Source of the DNA: Apiosordaria backusii
Lineage: Eukaryota; Ascomycota; Sordariomycetes; Sordariales; Lasiosphaeriaceae
DNA length: 64,000 nt
Direction: 5' to 3'
NCBI GenBank assembly: GCA_030549205.1
Contig: JAUKTV010000004.1
Span: forward strand, 1,178,001 to 1,242,000
Shown: positions 48,536 to 61,068 of the stretch, piece by piece
Layout: each line of letters begins with the position of its first letter
Numbering within the stretch: the stretch's first letter is position 1
Translations under genes and position numbers: made by a program
The notes under the pieces: model-generated
What the model saw: the letters and a program-made list of their open reading frames with translations, nothing else
The model's database searches: none
Told to the model about the DNA's origin: nothing

Positions 48536-50390
48536 ATGGCGGACGCCACAAGCTACAAGAAGCCACCCGTCGATAGCGACACGTATTCCGACCATGTCGA
48601 CAGTGAAGCCGCGAGCGAAGTATACGACGAGAATGGCTCTCTTCTCAGCGGAAAGACGGGAAGTGGGATCGGATATGCCGTCCCAGACTCAAGAAAGATT
48701 GGCGTCACAGGCGCAGTCTTCTTGATCCTCAACAAGATGATCGGGACCGGCATATTCTCAACACCATCAGGCATCTTTGCTTCGACCGGATCTGTAGGCA
48801 TCAGCATCCTCTTATGGGCAGTCGGTGAGTTGATCGGGTACCTGTTGGCTTAGCTCATATTCGCTAACAGAGCACAGCCGGACTCCTTACTCTCTCTGGT
48901 CTCAGTGTTTACCTTGAGTTTGGCCTCGCTATCCCGCGCTCGGGAGGCGAGAAGAACTACCTGGAACGCGTCTTCCGCAAGCCCCCATTTCTCATCACAA
49001 GCGTCTTTGCTGTGCAGATGATCCTGCTTGGATTTTCTGCTGGCAATTCTCTTGCCTTTGGCCGATATGTGCTCCTAGCATGCGGTCACCCTATGCCAGA
49101 TGGCTTGGTCCCACGAATTATTGCCGTCATCTGCATGACCTTCGTCGTCGTCCTACACGCAACCAAACCAACATGGGGCCTGAGACTTACCAACGCACTT
49201 GGTGTCTTCAAGGTGCTGGTTTTATTGCTTATTGTGTTCGCTGGATTTGCGGCGCTGGCTGGGTATCGCTTGGTTCCTGACCCCCATAACTTCGATAACT
49301 TTTGGGCCACCGAAAAGGGGGATGGATACGGCGGCGGCGGGGCTTACGCATATGCTACCGCGCTCCTACAGGTCGTGTACAGCTACAAGGGATGGGAAAA
49401 CGCCAACTACGTCATGGGGGAGCTCAAGAATCCCCAGAGAACACTCAAGATTGCGGCGCCCCTCGCGGTCATTGGCGTCACCGTCCTGTACGTGCTCGCC
49501 AATGTCGCCTATTTTGCAGCGATTCCAAAGGCTGAGCTGGCAAAGTCCGAGGTCATTGTTGCTGGCCTCTTCTTCCGCAACATGTTCGGAGAGAGCGTTG
49601 CCGCAAGGAGCTTGCCGGCATTTGTTGCTCTTAGCAATATTGGGAACGTCCTGGCCGTCAGCTTCGCGCATTCCCGTGTCAACCAGGAGTTGGCAAAGGA
49701 GGGCATTCTACCATGGAGCAAGTTTTGGGCCTCCAGTAAGCCCTTCCGGACTCCTGCTGCGTCGGTATGTTGCCTCCAATTTTCTTATGTTGTTATTATT
49801 TCAAATGGTACTGACCAGTTTAGCTGTTTCTCCACTGGCTCGTTACCGTCATCGTTCTCGTCGCGCCGCCTCCTGGTCCGGCCTACAACTTTATCGTGAA
49901 TCTGTAAGTTATCCATTTTGTTTTCTTCTTGGATCTGTGGCTGACAAAATGCAGATATACTTACCCAGGAGCATGGATTAACACGTTTGTTGCTGGTGGG
50001 CTGATCTACCTGCGGCTCAAGAAGTCAGAAAACTGGTCCTCACCTTGGCGGACTTGGCTGCCTGTCACCATCGTCTACCTCATGCTCAACATTTTCCTCG
50101 CTATCACGCCCTTCATTCCACCAAACAGCGACTGGAACGCCGATGGCTATCCATACTATGCTTTCCCTCTCGTGGGTATTGCCATTTTGTTGTTGGGCGT
50201 GGTGTACTGGGCTGTGTGGACCAAGCTTCTACCAAGACTTGGAGGGTACACGATTGTGGCGGAGACAGTTATCGATGAGACCGGCGAAGAAGTCATGAGG
50301 TACCGAAAGGTCCCGAGGTTGGGAGTTGGGGAGACTGTGACTCAACCGCTCCTCTGGGATAGTGTTTCTAGCGGTTACGGCTCGCCATGA
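48536..50390 (+). CDS. MUP1-like methionine/amino acid permease (LAT family)
   Basis: Four exons: 48536-48824, 48878-49764, 49824-49903 and 49955-50390, 563 residues, phases exact. After a hydrophilic N terminus (about 1-55) comes the first helix with LNKMIGTGIFSTPSG, the substrate-binding signature of this superfamily. Others are SVYLEFGLAIPRSGGEKNYL, and VVYSYKGWENANYVMGELKN, typical of fungal Mup1-type permeases. About 12 helices can be traced. It should sit in the plasma membrane and import methionine or related amino acids with protons; the substrate is inferred from family likeness. The cytosolic tail is short. Confidence 0.92.
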
Positions 50391-50685
50391 CGACGGCAAG
50401 AGGTTACGAGTTTGATGAATTATGAATTTGGATGATAAATGGCACATGGGGCATGGGGACAAGGACTTTGCATACATGTGGCGCAGGGGTTGCTTTCAAC
50501 GGCATTGCATTGATATTGGCTGGGTATGGATTTTCAACATCATTAGGAGCGGTATGGCATGGGGCTTATGGGATAGAGTTACTAATAGACGATAAAGGTT
50601 TCAACTTTCCTTTTTAAACTTGCTGGTTTCTCCAACATGTGGCACAGTTGGTGTCAATAAGCTTTGTTAAATGCAGGAAAAGAGC

Positions 50686-50919
50686 TTAGATGTCTGCCAT
50701 CCAAAGTCTAGGTTGTGATCTAGGTCGCTTCAGAAAGATACTGGCCCACCTGAATGGCACAGCCTGATTCTTCTGCTGAAGAACGTCATGCGTATCACCC
50801 CTGTTATCACCAACGAGTTCCACCACAATCCACAGTTCATTCTCGTCGAGTTGGCAATACCAGGTAAACACCACCCTCCCATCTGCATCATACACCCTCA
50901 ATTTATTTCCATCTCCCTA
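50686..50919 (-). CDS. Possible 3' exon of an unrecognised small gene
   Basis: A minus-strand frame begins right after a TAG acceptor that has a plausible CTGAC branch site about 16 nt upstream. It reads GDGNKLRVYDADGRVVF and continues about 75 residues to a stop at 50686-50688. The Val/Trp/Asp-rich beta-like pattern looks protein-like. I could not find a convincing first exon between 50920 and 51300, so this may be a gene fragment, a relic, or a gene whose start I missed. No family recognised. Confidence 0.35.
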
Positions 50920-51966
50920 GCCAAGCAGTCAGGCCGCATTGCAGCATGGCAGTGCTAGATTGCATCACCTCCATCATCCTACACCATCACGATTCATCCC
51001 ATTTTGCCCACATAGCGAGAGGCGTGAAACAGCTTGATGCACTCCAGCAACTGGAATCCATCTCACAGTCAAGCATAGCAGTGGATGGCGATGCAACTCA
51101 TCATCCTTGCCAAACTGGTCGGATGGTCACCAGTGGCGCATATTTCGGTACGGGTTTCCGAGATCTGCCCAAGCATCCCGGTTTGCACTGCTGTCCAAAA
51201 GCAGAAAAGCACCGAGTGTCAAGCCGTGGGTGTGAAAGTGTAAATGGCAGACCTGCCGCCCCGTGGGGTTGAATCTCGGTTGTGGCTTCGGTATATCGTT
51301 CTCCGTTACGACAGTAGAAAGACGGGAAGCGGGAGACGAACGCTTGCCAGAACCCATCACTTTCCTGAGTTGTTCGGTGCGTATGTAATCAAGTCACACG
51401 GGATGGTACGTCATCTGACGGCTCCTAAACTGCCTGACTTCCTGCCATAATCAGGAAGCGACCCAATCCATTTCGGCCTTTCTTCCCGCTATTCATATTG
51501 CGCGCGGGTCTCGTTTTATATTAATTCAACCACTTCCCACCAGTCGTTGGTGTAGGATCCGCTAATCATGTGTGGGTTTAGTCGTTAAAGAGCGCAACAA
51601 CAAGCTCCGGCATCGACAGGGACCCGACCCCATATTAGCCGGCAAATCGCAGAGCGTGCGGCAACACCACAACCACTGACAGTCGAGCGGGAACCCAGCA
51701 GCGGGCCTAGACTGGAAAACCTGGGGGAAAACAAATGAACTGGAGAATCTGGGGGAATGTCGGCTTGTGTATCCCACCCCCATGCAACGGCAAAGCAAGC
51801 CGCAGCGCCATGTAGATGGAACGGCCATAAAAGGCAACCGATATAGCCTTTCACGACTGCCTCTATCCTTTTAAAGAGCACGCTCGTCTTCCGCATCTTT
51901 GCTCTTGTGCTTTCTTGTCTCATCACATTCTTTGTTCTTGGTCGCCAACCAGTCAAATCAATCAAA
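50920..51966. other. Upstream region of the AA9 LPMO gene
   Basis: About 1 kb. It contains TTAGCC at 51635-51640 (GGCTAA on the minus strand), which matches the XlnR/XLR-1 recognition word, about 330 bp before the LPMO start, and a TTTTAAAG TATA-like stretch near 51870. No gene supported here apart from the orphan exon to the left. Confidence 0.4.
51635..51640 (-). promoter_or_regulatory. Possible XlnR/XLR-1 site
   Basis: GGCTAA on the minus strand in the LPMO promoter. Six bases occur often by chance; the site is interesting only because the downstream gene is of the kind XlnR-type activators control. Confidence 0.3.
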
Positions 51967-52800
51967 ATGTTGACCTCCCTCATCAGCACTCTCGGCATCT
52001 TCGCCGCCGGTGTCAGCGCCCACGGTGCCGTCACCAGCTACATCATCGACGGCAAGACCTACCCTGGTTACCAAGGCTTCTCCCCGGCCAACAGCAAGAA
52101 TGTGATCCAGCGCCAATGGCCCAACTACAACCCCATCACCTCCTGCAGCGCCGCCCAGCTCCGCTGCAACGGTGGTACCTCGGCCACTGAGTCCGCCGCC
52201 GTCCAGCCCGGCGGCAAGGTCAGCGCCGTCTGGCAACAATGGACCCACGCCCAGGGCCCCGTCCTCGTGTGGATGTACAAGTGCCCAGGCGCCTTCAGCT
52301 CCTGCGACGGCTCCGGCTCCGGCTGGTTCAAGATCGACGAGGGTGGCTTCAAGGGCGATGGCAAGACCGTCTTCCTCGACTCTGAGAACCCATCCGGTTG
52401 GGACATTGCCAAGCTCGTCGGCGGCAACAAGCAGTGGACCAGCACCATCCCCCAGGGTCTCGCTCCTGGCAACTACCTCATCCGCCACGAGCTGATCGCC
52501 CTTCACCAGGCCAACGCTCCCCAGTTCTACCCCGAGTGCGCTCAGCTCGTGGTTGGTGGCTCCGGCTCGGCCCAACCTGATTCGTCTTACAAGGCCGCCA
52601 TTCCCGGCTACTGCAGGGATAGCGACTCCAACATCAAGGTGAGCTTCTTTCTCGACACTTGAAATTCAAGTATGATAAGCTAACAAGTCTTCCAATAGGT
52701 TCCCATCAACACCCGCACCATCCCCCAGACTTATGTTGTCCCTGGCCCTCCCGTGTGGAAGGGTGCCTCCGCCAAGAAGGCTCGCGACTTCTCCGCTTAA
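51967..52800 (+). CDS. Secreted AA9 lytic polysaccharide monooxygenase
   Basis: Two exons: 51967-52638 and 52699-52800, 257 residues. The signal peptide (1-18) ends VSA, leaving His19 at the mature N terminus (HGAVTSYIIDG), as required for the copper histidine brace. The other brace residue is His94 (QQWTHAQGPV), and axial Tyr188 lies in QFYPEC with His180 and Gln186 nearby. Cysteines fit the usual two disulfides. AA9 enzymes oxidatively cleave cellulose or related glucans outside the cell, using H2O2 or O2 and an electron donor. There is no CBM1; the tail ends KARDFSA. Codon use is strongly C-ending, suggesting high expression. Confidence 0.95.
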
Positions 52801-53362
52801 ATGGCTTACTGCAAGTCAGAGGGGAAGGAAAACTAATGGAAGACAATTCTGGGTACATGCCTTGGTTACCTGTTGCTGATAAACCATGGTAGCATTCAAC
52901 CCGCTACGTTTCATTTCAATCAGCTTGTGTATATAGCTCTTTGCCAAATACTTCACCGTTTTGCCGCAGTTTATGCCATTCATGTCTGATGCAAAGCAAT
53001 TTGAAAGCATGCTGTGCAATGAGGCATTCTAGCCTTCCAGTATTCATTATTATCCAGGCACTACCCTTATAGGAGTGGGGGCTATATGTCTATATGGTCC
53101 CTGAATTCTAATCTTGAAGGGTTTCAGACGTCCAAGAGGTGCACGTGGCTGGGTATGAGTCTCTAGGTATATTATGATGCTATCAATGAGCGGGAAAAGA
53201 AGGGCTACCTGTAGCCTTCTTGAACGAATGCGCACATGAACCGATATCCTGCCAACTGCCCGACTCGGGTTGGTGTGTACCTAAGATACTCTCCTCATTT
53301 GTCCCCTTGAACCAAAAAACGAAAAACTACCTCGGGAAAAAGAAAGAGAAGGAAAAACCAGT
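52801..53362. other. Convergent 3' intergenic region
   Basis: About 560 bp between the LPMO (plus) and the ankyrin/ZZ gene (minus), likely 3' UTRs. No gene seen. Confidence 0.4.
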
Positions 53363-55590
53363 TCAGTCTGAGTCATATGGCTCTACCAACATCTCTGAAT
53401 CATCGGAAGATTCTCCATCATCGGCGTTGTCGCTATTTTCGCGATGTTCGTTGAAATCGTGATCGGCATGAGTGGCCTTTTTGGACATGTAGCATTTGAA
53501 GCAAAAGGCAAAATTCCTACATGTGTTGCACTCGTAATAGGTCCCATATATACCCTGTAAGATGGTGTTATGAGTGAGCAGGTGACTGACGAGCCGAGCA
53601 GTAGCTGGGAATATACAACAGATATGATCCGACATACCAGCAAACAGCCATCACAATACCATCCTGGGTGCCACTCTGCAACCTCCTTATCATTCTTGGT
53701 GCTGTAGGCCCATGATTCTCTGGCCTTGTCATCCAGAGTCCCGAGCTCCTCTGTAGTTGGGGTTACAAGCTGTATGATCTCGTCATCTAGATCATGGTAC
53801 CGAGCCAGCTTCAAAGCCGTCCAGTTCCGATCGAGTCCTTTACCTACTATCAGCCGTGAAGCCCCACATCTGAGTAACTCTTCAACAATCGCGTGTGGTT
53901 CTGCATCGATATCCCCTGCCCCCAATTTCTCGTCTCCGTGCACTGCCCACAGAAGCGGGGTCCATCCATCAATGTCGACTTCGTTGACAAAGTCTTTGTT
54001 ATGTTTCAGGATGTACTTTACCACTTCCAGCCGCCCGTTTGAGACCGCCATGTGCAGAATGTTGCGGCCCATCAAGTCTTTGGCATCCAGGCTTGCTCCC
54101 GCCTGTACGAGGCATTCGAGATAGGCAAGATCGTGATGCGTGGCAGCATGAATAGGCTGTCGTCCCATCTCGTCAGCCACATCGACTTGAGCACCCCGCT
54201 CGATGAGCTTCTTGACCACATCCAAGCCCAAATCTAATAAGCATACAATGCTCAGATTGGAACTACCCCATGCGCCCCTCGCATCCACGTCAAAGTCTGG
54301 TCGGTCAAGAAGATACTGAAGAATTGAACGCCATTCGGGTTCGGGGCCTTGATGCTCCATGCAGACTGTGTGAAATGGTGTTCTCGTTCTCTCAGCACTG
54401 TCATCATTGATAAAAGCTCCATGATCAACCAAGAATTTGACCATCTCTAGACCGCGGACTCCTGGCGTAACGCACGCAATGTGGAGGGAGGAACCGTGAC
54501 GACTTTTAAGACCCGTATTGACATCAGCGCCTGTCTCAAGGACCAGGTATCTTGCGACCTCGAAGTTTTTGGCCAGCAACGCGGCTGCTAGTGGGGTAAT
54601 TCCCTCGTCGCTGAGGGCATTAACGCGGAATCCGCGCCTGACAAGAAGCTTGACTGTCTCGACCGTGGTGTGCTTGCCAATATAGTGGAGTGGCGTGTTG
54701 CCGTACTTGTCTTTTTCGTTGAGATTCAAGTTGTATAAGAACAACTTCTTCATAATGCCCACCCTCGAATGGCCGACGCAATAACGGAACAATGATACCC
54801 GAAGTGGATCTGCTCCCGCATCAAGAAGGTCCTGGACAAGGGTTTCCCGACCAAAGTGAATAGCCCACGCCAACTCTGGAAGCCCACCAATGCATTGGTT
54901 CAACTCAGGACCATGCTTGAGAAGCTCATGGGCAGCAGCTACGGAGTCCACTGACACAGCGCCTAACATGGGCGTCATGCCTCTCGTATCCCTGGCGTTT
55001 ATGTCCGCTCCAGCCGCGAGAAGCACCCTCACAAGCTCTGGGTGATTCCTTTGCGCGGCCGCAAGAAGAGGGATTCCGAAACTGAGATTTGGGGGGTTGA
55101 CCGATGCCCCGGCGTCTAGCAGAAGACGAGTGATCTCGAGATTTCCATGGAAGACTGCGAAATATAATGACGAGAAAAAAGGGCTTAGGTCTCCGTTGGG
55201 ATCTGCGCCTAGCTGGAGAAGATATGCTGCTGTCTTGGGGTGGTTGCGCCTGGCTGTGGTGGATAGTGCCCACGCAAGTAACTTTTGTTTCCTGTCTTGG
55301 TCCCAGAACTCAAAAGCTCTTGGTGCAAAGACTTTGATGACCGGGAGCGACCGATCTTGAAGTGGTGCGCCATGCGGTCGCCGTCTTTGGATCTCGCGAA
55401 ATTCTTGTTCTCCCTTTTGGAAGAGCCTTTTCCACAGCGACGTGATGTCGGCTTCAGTGGGTTCGTCACCCATGATAGATGATAGGCGGTTGGATATTTT
55501 GGTATCATCGAGATATGCTGCTAGTCTGAGAAGCCATTCCAGTTGAGGAAGCTCCATTACAGGATGATCCTCGATGGCCTCCATGTCCAT
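53363..55590 (-). CDS. Ankyrin-repeat protein with C-terminal ZZ zinc finger
   Basis: Two exons: 55590-53638 and 53554-53363, 714 residues, phase 0. At least twelve ankyrin repeats run from about residue 105 to 600 (for example HPKTAAYLLQLGADPN, ARDTRGMTPMLGAV, KYGNTPLHYIG, LMGRNILHMAV). The intron joins WYCDGCLL to GIYGTYYECNTCRNFAFC, building a ZZ finger with CxxC pairs and HADHDFNEH ligands. If the intron is not removed, the finger is destroyed and the protein ends in an unrelated tail. The last 30 residues are acidic. Ankyrin/ZZ proteins are common in filamentous fungi, some near self/non-self loci; function here unknown. No NACHT or effector domain is seen. Confidence 0.85.
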
Positions 55591-56619
55591 GTTGCCTGAG
55601 TGTTGCGGTATGAGTGGATTTTAGGTGGAAATTGAGAAACCGCCAATTGAAGGTAGCATGCGTGAACGTCAATCGACGAGTATCAAAGTGGCAGTTGATG
55701 ATAATTGACGAGGAAGAGATTTGAAATAGCAAAGGAGACTTGGAAGGACATATTGGAGGCGGGCCACGCAAGCAATTTAAAAGCATAAAAAACGCAACAA
55801 ACCCGTCACCTAAGCTCAACCAACTGGCAAAGTGACTGTGTCGCAAGGAGTGTCGAGCACGGTGTCTGTGACCATGTGTGAAGCAGACAAGCTTTGAAGA
55901 TGTTCAGATTAAATAAGTCTCAAACTTCTCTTTACATATGTAGCCTGATTCGATGGCCCTGTCTGTCCATACTGATAGCTAGCTACCTTTTCCCGTGATA
56001 ACAAAGTGTTTCAGTTTTCAGGAGACGTGACCGTAAAGATCTAGGAGTGTGAAGATGAACTCACACATGGCAGCAACATGCCCGTCGGCAATGCATCTCA
56101 AAGTGTTCAGACGACAAGTTGGTCTTAAAAGTGATACGCCTTGGAAACATGTCGGAAAGGCGGCCAACACCACTTGACAAGGCAGCTGATTTCTTTCTGC
56201 GCACCTGACGTTGGTGCTGATGGGCATCAGGCATGACTTTCTTTTCAAGATGCCTACCTACCTTATGTGGTCCATCCACTCGTAATAAATAAGTACTACG
56301 TAATTGAAGTATTCGTTTGCCCATACCTAGGTCAACCTGACTGAACACGTACAAATCCCCCACATTTGGCTCGCGACCTGCCCGGGATACAGACATGGGC
56401 AAGTCCAAAGTATATGGATGCTGGTGCCTGCAGTTGTTCAAGAACGACAGCGTATATTATCACTACCAGCAAATCTGCTGTAGCATCACACTTGGATGGT
56501 AGATAGGACAGCTCAAGCTGTTGAACTGGAGCCCGAGTTTAGTACGAGGCCCCTTTTCTAACCCCGGTTCTGCCTTACCACTGTGACGCTTACCCATCCA
56601 TGATCCATTGACCCCTCCC
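55591..56619. other. Intergenic, no supported gene
   Basis: About 1 kb between the ankyrin gene start and the dehydrogenase relic. Only short frames. It contains the promoter of the ankyrin gene. Confidence 0.4.
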
Positions 56620-57535
56620 GCGCAGAGCTCTCCACCGCCAGCAGAACGGTCTTCATAACCGGCGCTGGCTCAGGGATTAGAGCCGAGATTTCCTTCTCCA
56701 TGACCAAATACGGAACCACCGACCTCGGCCTCACCGGCCACCGAGCTGATAAACGAGAACAGACAAAATACCGGATCTTGACATCCTTGCCCTCCACCAC
56801 CGTCCATGTCATCATTTCCGGCATCTCTTCCTTACCATCCGTCAGCTCCGCTCTCTCAAACTTTGCCGCTGAGCTGCCCCCCGACCATAACAAAATCGAC
56901 ATCCTCATCGCCGACACAAGCTACGCCAACACCCACAACGCACTCGAGCAAGTAGACCTACAAACCAATTCTGGGCCGCTTTTCAAATCAACGCCAAGTG
57001 CAACTTCAATCTCCTGCGAGCAGATCTCCCCCCAACGCAGCGCAGACAAACCTAGTGGTCCTTCACGTCAGTACGGGGCTGACAGACTCAGGTATGTTTC
57101 CATATCTGCTTTGGTCACGGACCAGACGCGGCCTTCCAAACTTGCCGCGGTGAAGATATTCAATTACTTCAAATTTGAGAACCCGGGTATCAGGGTGATC
57201 AGCTTCCACCCAGGGCTGCCGATAACGGATATCTTGCAGAAGTGGTTTGATTATGGGGTCGAGGTGCCCCTGGATGACGATAATCCACCTCCCTACCCAG
57301 CCACTCCCTGTCTTGTCTTGTTGCTCGACAAGTGAAGGATGCAAAGAAAAAGGAGAGATGGGAACATGCTGACGCTTATATCGCCGCCCTCACAATCGGC
57401 CTAGCCGGGTCCTTCACTGTCTGGACTGCTAGCCCCGAGGCCACGTTCCTAGACTCGCGACTAGTCTGGGCCGCGTGGGACGTCGACACGTTGAAAGTTC
57501 AAGCGTCTGCGCTCGAGCAGAAGCCGCCCCGGTAG
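56620..57535 (+). pseudogene. Short-chain dehydrogenase/reductase pseudogene
   Basis: SDR-like segments run in order but in changing frames. They are TVFITGAGSGIR (from 56646) with VHVIISGISSLPS in one frame; FWAAFQINAKCNFNLLRADL (from 56969) in a second; LVVLHVSTGLTDSGMFPYL (from 57052) in a third; SKLAAVKIFNYF and VISFHPGL back in the first; and LVWAAWDVDTLKVQA near the end in the second. At least four frame changes are needed. The cofactor motif TGxxxGxG has lost its last Gly (Arg instead), and the catalytic Tyr of YxxxK is missing before SKLAAVK. No start codon is evident. The intact family makes NAD(P)-dependent oxidoreductases; this copy is most likely dead. Confidence 0.82.
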
Positions 57536-59353
57536 GCGGTTGGGCTGCTGGGTTGTCCTAATCCCTGAGCTTGACCGACCCTCAAGCCTCCCGAGTCGGG
57601 GGAATGGAAGTGGCATGAGGAGAGGTTGGGAGAATGGCTCGGAGCTGTGGCAGCCCATCGGTGATAACGCATGTAGATTATCATGAAGTCCCCACCAAAC
57701 CGTTGGTTCCATACTCATGTGCCTGATAAGGAAAGCTCCAAGAGTAAAATCCCCAACATGTCTCAGATGCAAAATGCGAGCCATTGAACCGCCGCAATGC
57801 GAGAGAAGAAGGTTGCATATCAACAAGCCCTCTTGCGTGATCCCGCAGACCTACTCCAAAGGCCATAGCTCCCCGCGCCGCAAAGGCAGGCATCAGTGAT
57901 CTCCCAAGAATCTAGGACTTTCCAACCCAGAACAAATCTTCGTGGCTGAACTAGAAAATTGCACAATCGAAACCGTTTCAAATCCAGCGCTCGGTTTGGG
58001 CAGGAAGCTAGGGTACAGCACGCCAACGGCGCAGCGCCTTTATCTCTTCCCGTTGACATCCCGCAACGAAACACACAAGCAAGGCGGCGCGGACGCAAGA
58101 CACTACGCCACCCGCAACAGGGCCCTAATTTTAGGGTGTTTTTTGCTTCCTTTCAACAACGGGTGAAGGGGTCGTTGGCCGGTACTCCGATCCCGCCAAC
58201 AATCGCACCACCACAACTGGGAAAGTCAAAAGACTTGATAACCCCCTCCTTTGTTTCCAGGGGATGGTCTCTGATCATGTCGATCGTCAACCTCCCACAT
58301 TGAGAAAAGAAAGTGGCCAGCAGGAACTGCCATACTCCCTTCATCTTCTACCCGTACATAATCTCTCAGGTGGAGATTTCGCCCCTCCTCGCTGGCCGAC
58401 TCCTTCCAACCATCACCACCACCGTCGCAGAGAAAACAAAGCAGAAACTGCGATGATGCAAGCCGTACCCCTCAAAAGGAGCCTCTCCCGCTCCCTGATC
58501 AGAGTGATCCAGCGCGCGCTCCCCCTCGTGAAGAGCAGGAGAAGATCGTGGACGACGAACGCAAAGATCAGGATGCCTATCGACTTGTGAGGGCGCACGC
58601 GACCAGACTCTCGATAGGCTAAAGATTGATTATCTGGCACCGTTGGAACGACAATGAGGAGATAGCGGCTTATGACGGAGGTGGCTGTTTTTTATCGGAC
58701 CAGATGCGGCGCCTGCAGGGCCGTGGCTAAGGTCAGCAGGCCCCAAGCCACCGGACCTCCTCTCGATATCACGGTTCGGAAGGTCGATGGGCCGGATAAC
58801 AACGCCCTTGGAAGTCAATCGGGGTATTGCGCGGAAGAACAAGCTCGCAATCTCCCTGGCGGTCATCTGTGATGATATTGTTTTCTGGCGTTGCTTAGAA
58901 CTGGGGACTGCACGATACCATGTTTTAGACGGACATTTTTGGGAATGATCTTTTGATGTCTTGCATTTTCGAGATGGGGCTGCTGTCACGTCCGGGGTGA
59001 TTTGATGCGAATCGGCATTATGGAACGGCGTTTAACGGTTGTCTTGGCTGCTGCGCAGTTTGCGCAGCGAGAATTTTGCTGCATTGGGAGGGGGAATTAG
59101 AAAGGTGGCATTTGCGTACATACCCCATTGTCTGGAGAGACCGAAAGAGACTTGAAGTCAGATGGGCACACTCGCTCAGCATTGAAGAAGAGATAAAATT
59201 TCCATCAAAACAACTGATACCTGCGCCGTGATGAAGGAGCCTCTATCCATATTCTTGGGTATCGTTAACTTCCCTACTCTTACATCACTCCTACACTCCT
59301 ACAAACAAAGACATCATCCACTCGCGTTTATTTAAGACGGTACAACCAGACTC
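57536..59353. other. Gene-free stretch
   Basis: About 1.8 kb from the dehydrogenase relic to the end of PGS1. Short frames on both strands, no domain. I see nothing I can support. Confidence 0.45.
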
Positions 59354-61068
59354 TCACAAGGCACCTCCCACCAGCCGGACGATCAGCATCGCAATGCGCA
59401 CCTTGAGCCCGACTCGGCGCTCAGTCTTGGCATAGTCTTCTCTGGTGACCACCGTGGTGTTCTCCTGCAGCCAATTCTGCTCGTCCGCCAACTGCTTCTT
59501 GAGGCCCTCATTCTCCGTCACAATCAGAGCATTGGCTTCCAAGTCTAACGAGTAACTTCTCTTAGTGTAGTTGGAGCTACCAATGAGACTGATGGACGGG
59601 CCCTTGTTGTTAGGTAGAGTAACCCACAGCCCCTTTGCATGGTACGTCCAAGCTCCGGGCTCACCAACAGTGCCCTTTCGCCATTCTCTCATGACAGTAG
59701 AGGCGTCGAGCTTCTTTTCGTGAACTGCGCGAACGAAACGCCGGGCAAGCAATGTATAGGCATCTGGCAACAGTCCTGATACTCCGGGGGACTTGTAGAA
59801 ACCGTTGGCGTACGGTGAAGCTGTGATCACAGTGTTGTTTTGCGACGCGGTTGACAAGAGGAGTTTGGTCAGTGACGGCGCTGGGTTGAAGTAGCCTGCG
59901 GTAAAGGTCCAAGAAGACTTGGCATATTGCGGGGCTGCAAGGGTGCTGAGAATGTGAGTGATAGCTGGGAGTTCCGTTGATGTATCTGGCGACAGCAGCT
60001 GAGAGAACTGGGCGAGCATATAAACAGATGTGTCCCGCTTCTCCAGTGGCGTGGTGTCATTGGCAGTAAGAGGCGCAGTCTTTGGGGAAATAAGACCTGC
60101 CAACAAGCCTGTTGACTCTCTGACAAACTGTTTATGATCCTTCAGAGGGGAAGGTGCAGCATTATTTTTGGGCCAAACCATCTCGAAGCCGGAGGGAGAA
60201 TCGGATGGGTCAACGCGGAAGCTGAGTGATGATACCGCATCATGGAGATTGGAAAAGTATTCCGTGATATCCTTGGATGAAAACAGATGGTATCGATCTT
60301 GTCTATCGGTGAAGTAGTCGTTGGACAAATTTGCGCCAGTCATCATGATCTCGTCGTCAAAGCCATACAACTTCATGTGTTGCAGGCCCCACCCCTCGTT
60401 TATCCTCTTTGGAATGTGCTTCTTTCTGAATCCCGTGAGGTTGGGTGTGTGGTACATGCGAATCTCGACGCGGTCGGGGCCGAACTCGGCGACCAGTGGT
60501 GCCAGAAGCGATGCGCATGATGGATCTGGGGCTTCGCGCGTACCTCTCAGGGCGTCGGTAAGAATGCTGAGTTTGAGGTGCGGCTTGGAGCGAAGGGCTT
60601 CTTGTAGTGTAGTGATCTTGAACTTGTCAGAAACCAGCAGAAGAGGACTTGGGTCTCAACTGCAGAGACATACCAATTCCTTCTCGGACTTTCCAATGTA
60701 GAGTGTCGACAGGAAGATGCGCCTTTCCGCATTGCGAATCTTGTCCTGCTACCGAGTCAGAGCCCATCGACTGCTAGGTGACCGCGGGGCTAGACAACCT
60801 TGAGGGTCTCGTAGAATTCGTGTGGCGACTGGAGAACCCGTATTTGCGACCCATTGATCTTGAATGACGGCGCAATCTTGTCAAGCTCGGTTACGAATGG
60901 GGAAAGCATTCCGGCACTCGACGCAGCAGACGATGGAACGCCGGGCGTCGCGTTTCCTGTTGGCATCGAATATCGTCGGCATTGTGGTGGTTTGGCGGCA
61001 CAGATGGATGGCTGTCGGAGGGCAGCCCGAAGCTTAGTCGAACATCGTGAAGCAGTCCGGGTCAGCAT
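59354..61068 (-). CDS. PGS1: Phosphatidylglycerophosphate synthase (PGS1)
   Basis: Three exons: 61068-60799, 60745-60674 and 60622-59354, 536 residues, phase 0 throughout. It starts MLTRTASRCSTKLRAA, an Arg-rich mitochondrial presequence; the frame opens upstream but family starts favour this Met. The 72-nt exon encodes DKIRNAERRIFLSTLYIGK. Two phospholipase-D-type HKD motifs are present: HMKLYGFDDEIMMTGANLS (His196) and YHAKGLWV (His442) followed by GSSNYTKRS. PGS1 makes phosphatidylglycerophosphate from CDP-diacylglycerol and glycerol-3-phosphate, the committed step to cardiolipin in the inner membrane. The first intron has a rare GTTGTC donor. Divergent from NDUFA12. Confidence 0.93.
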
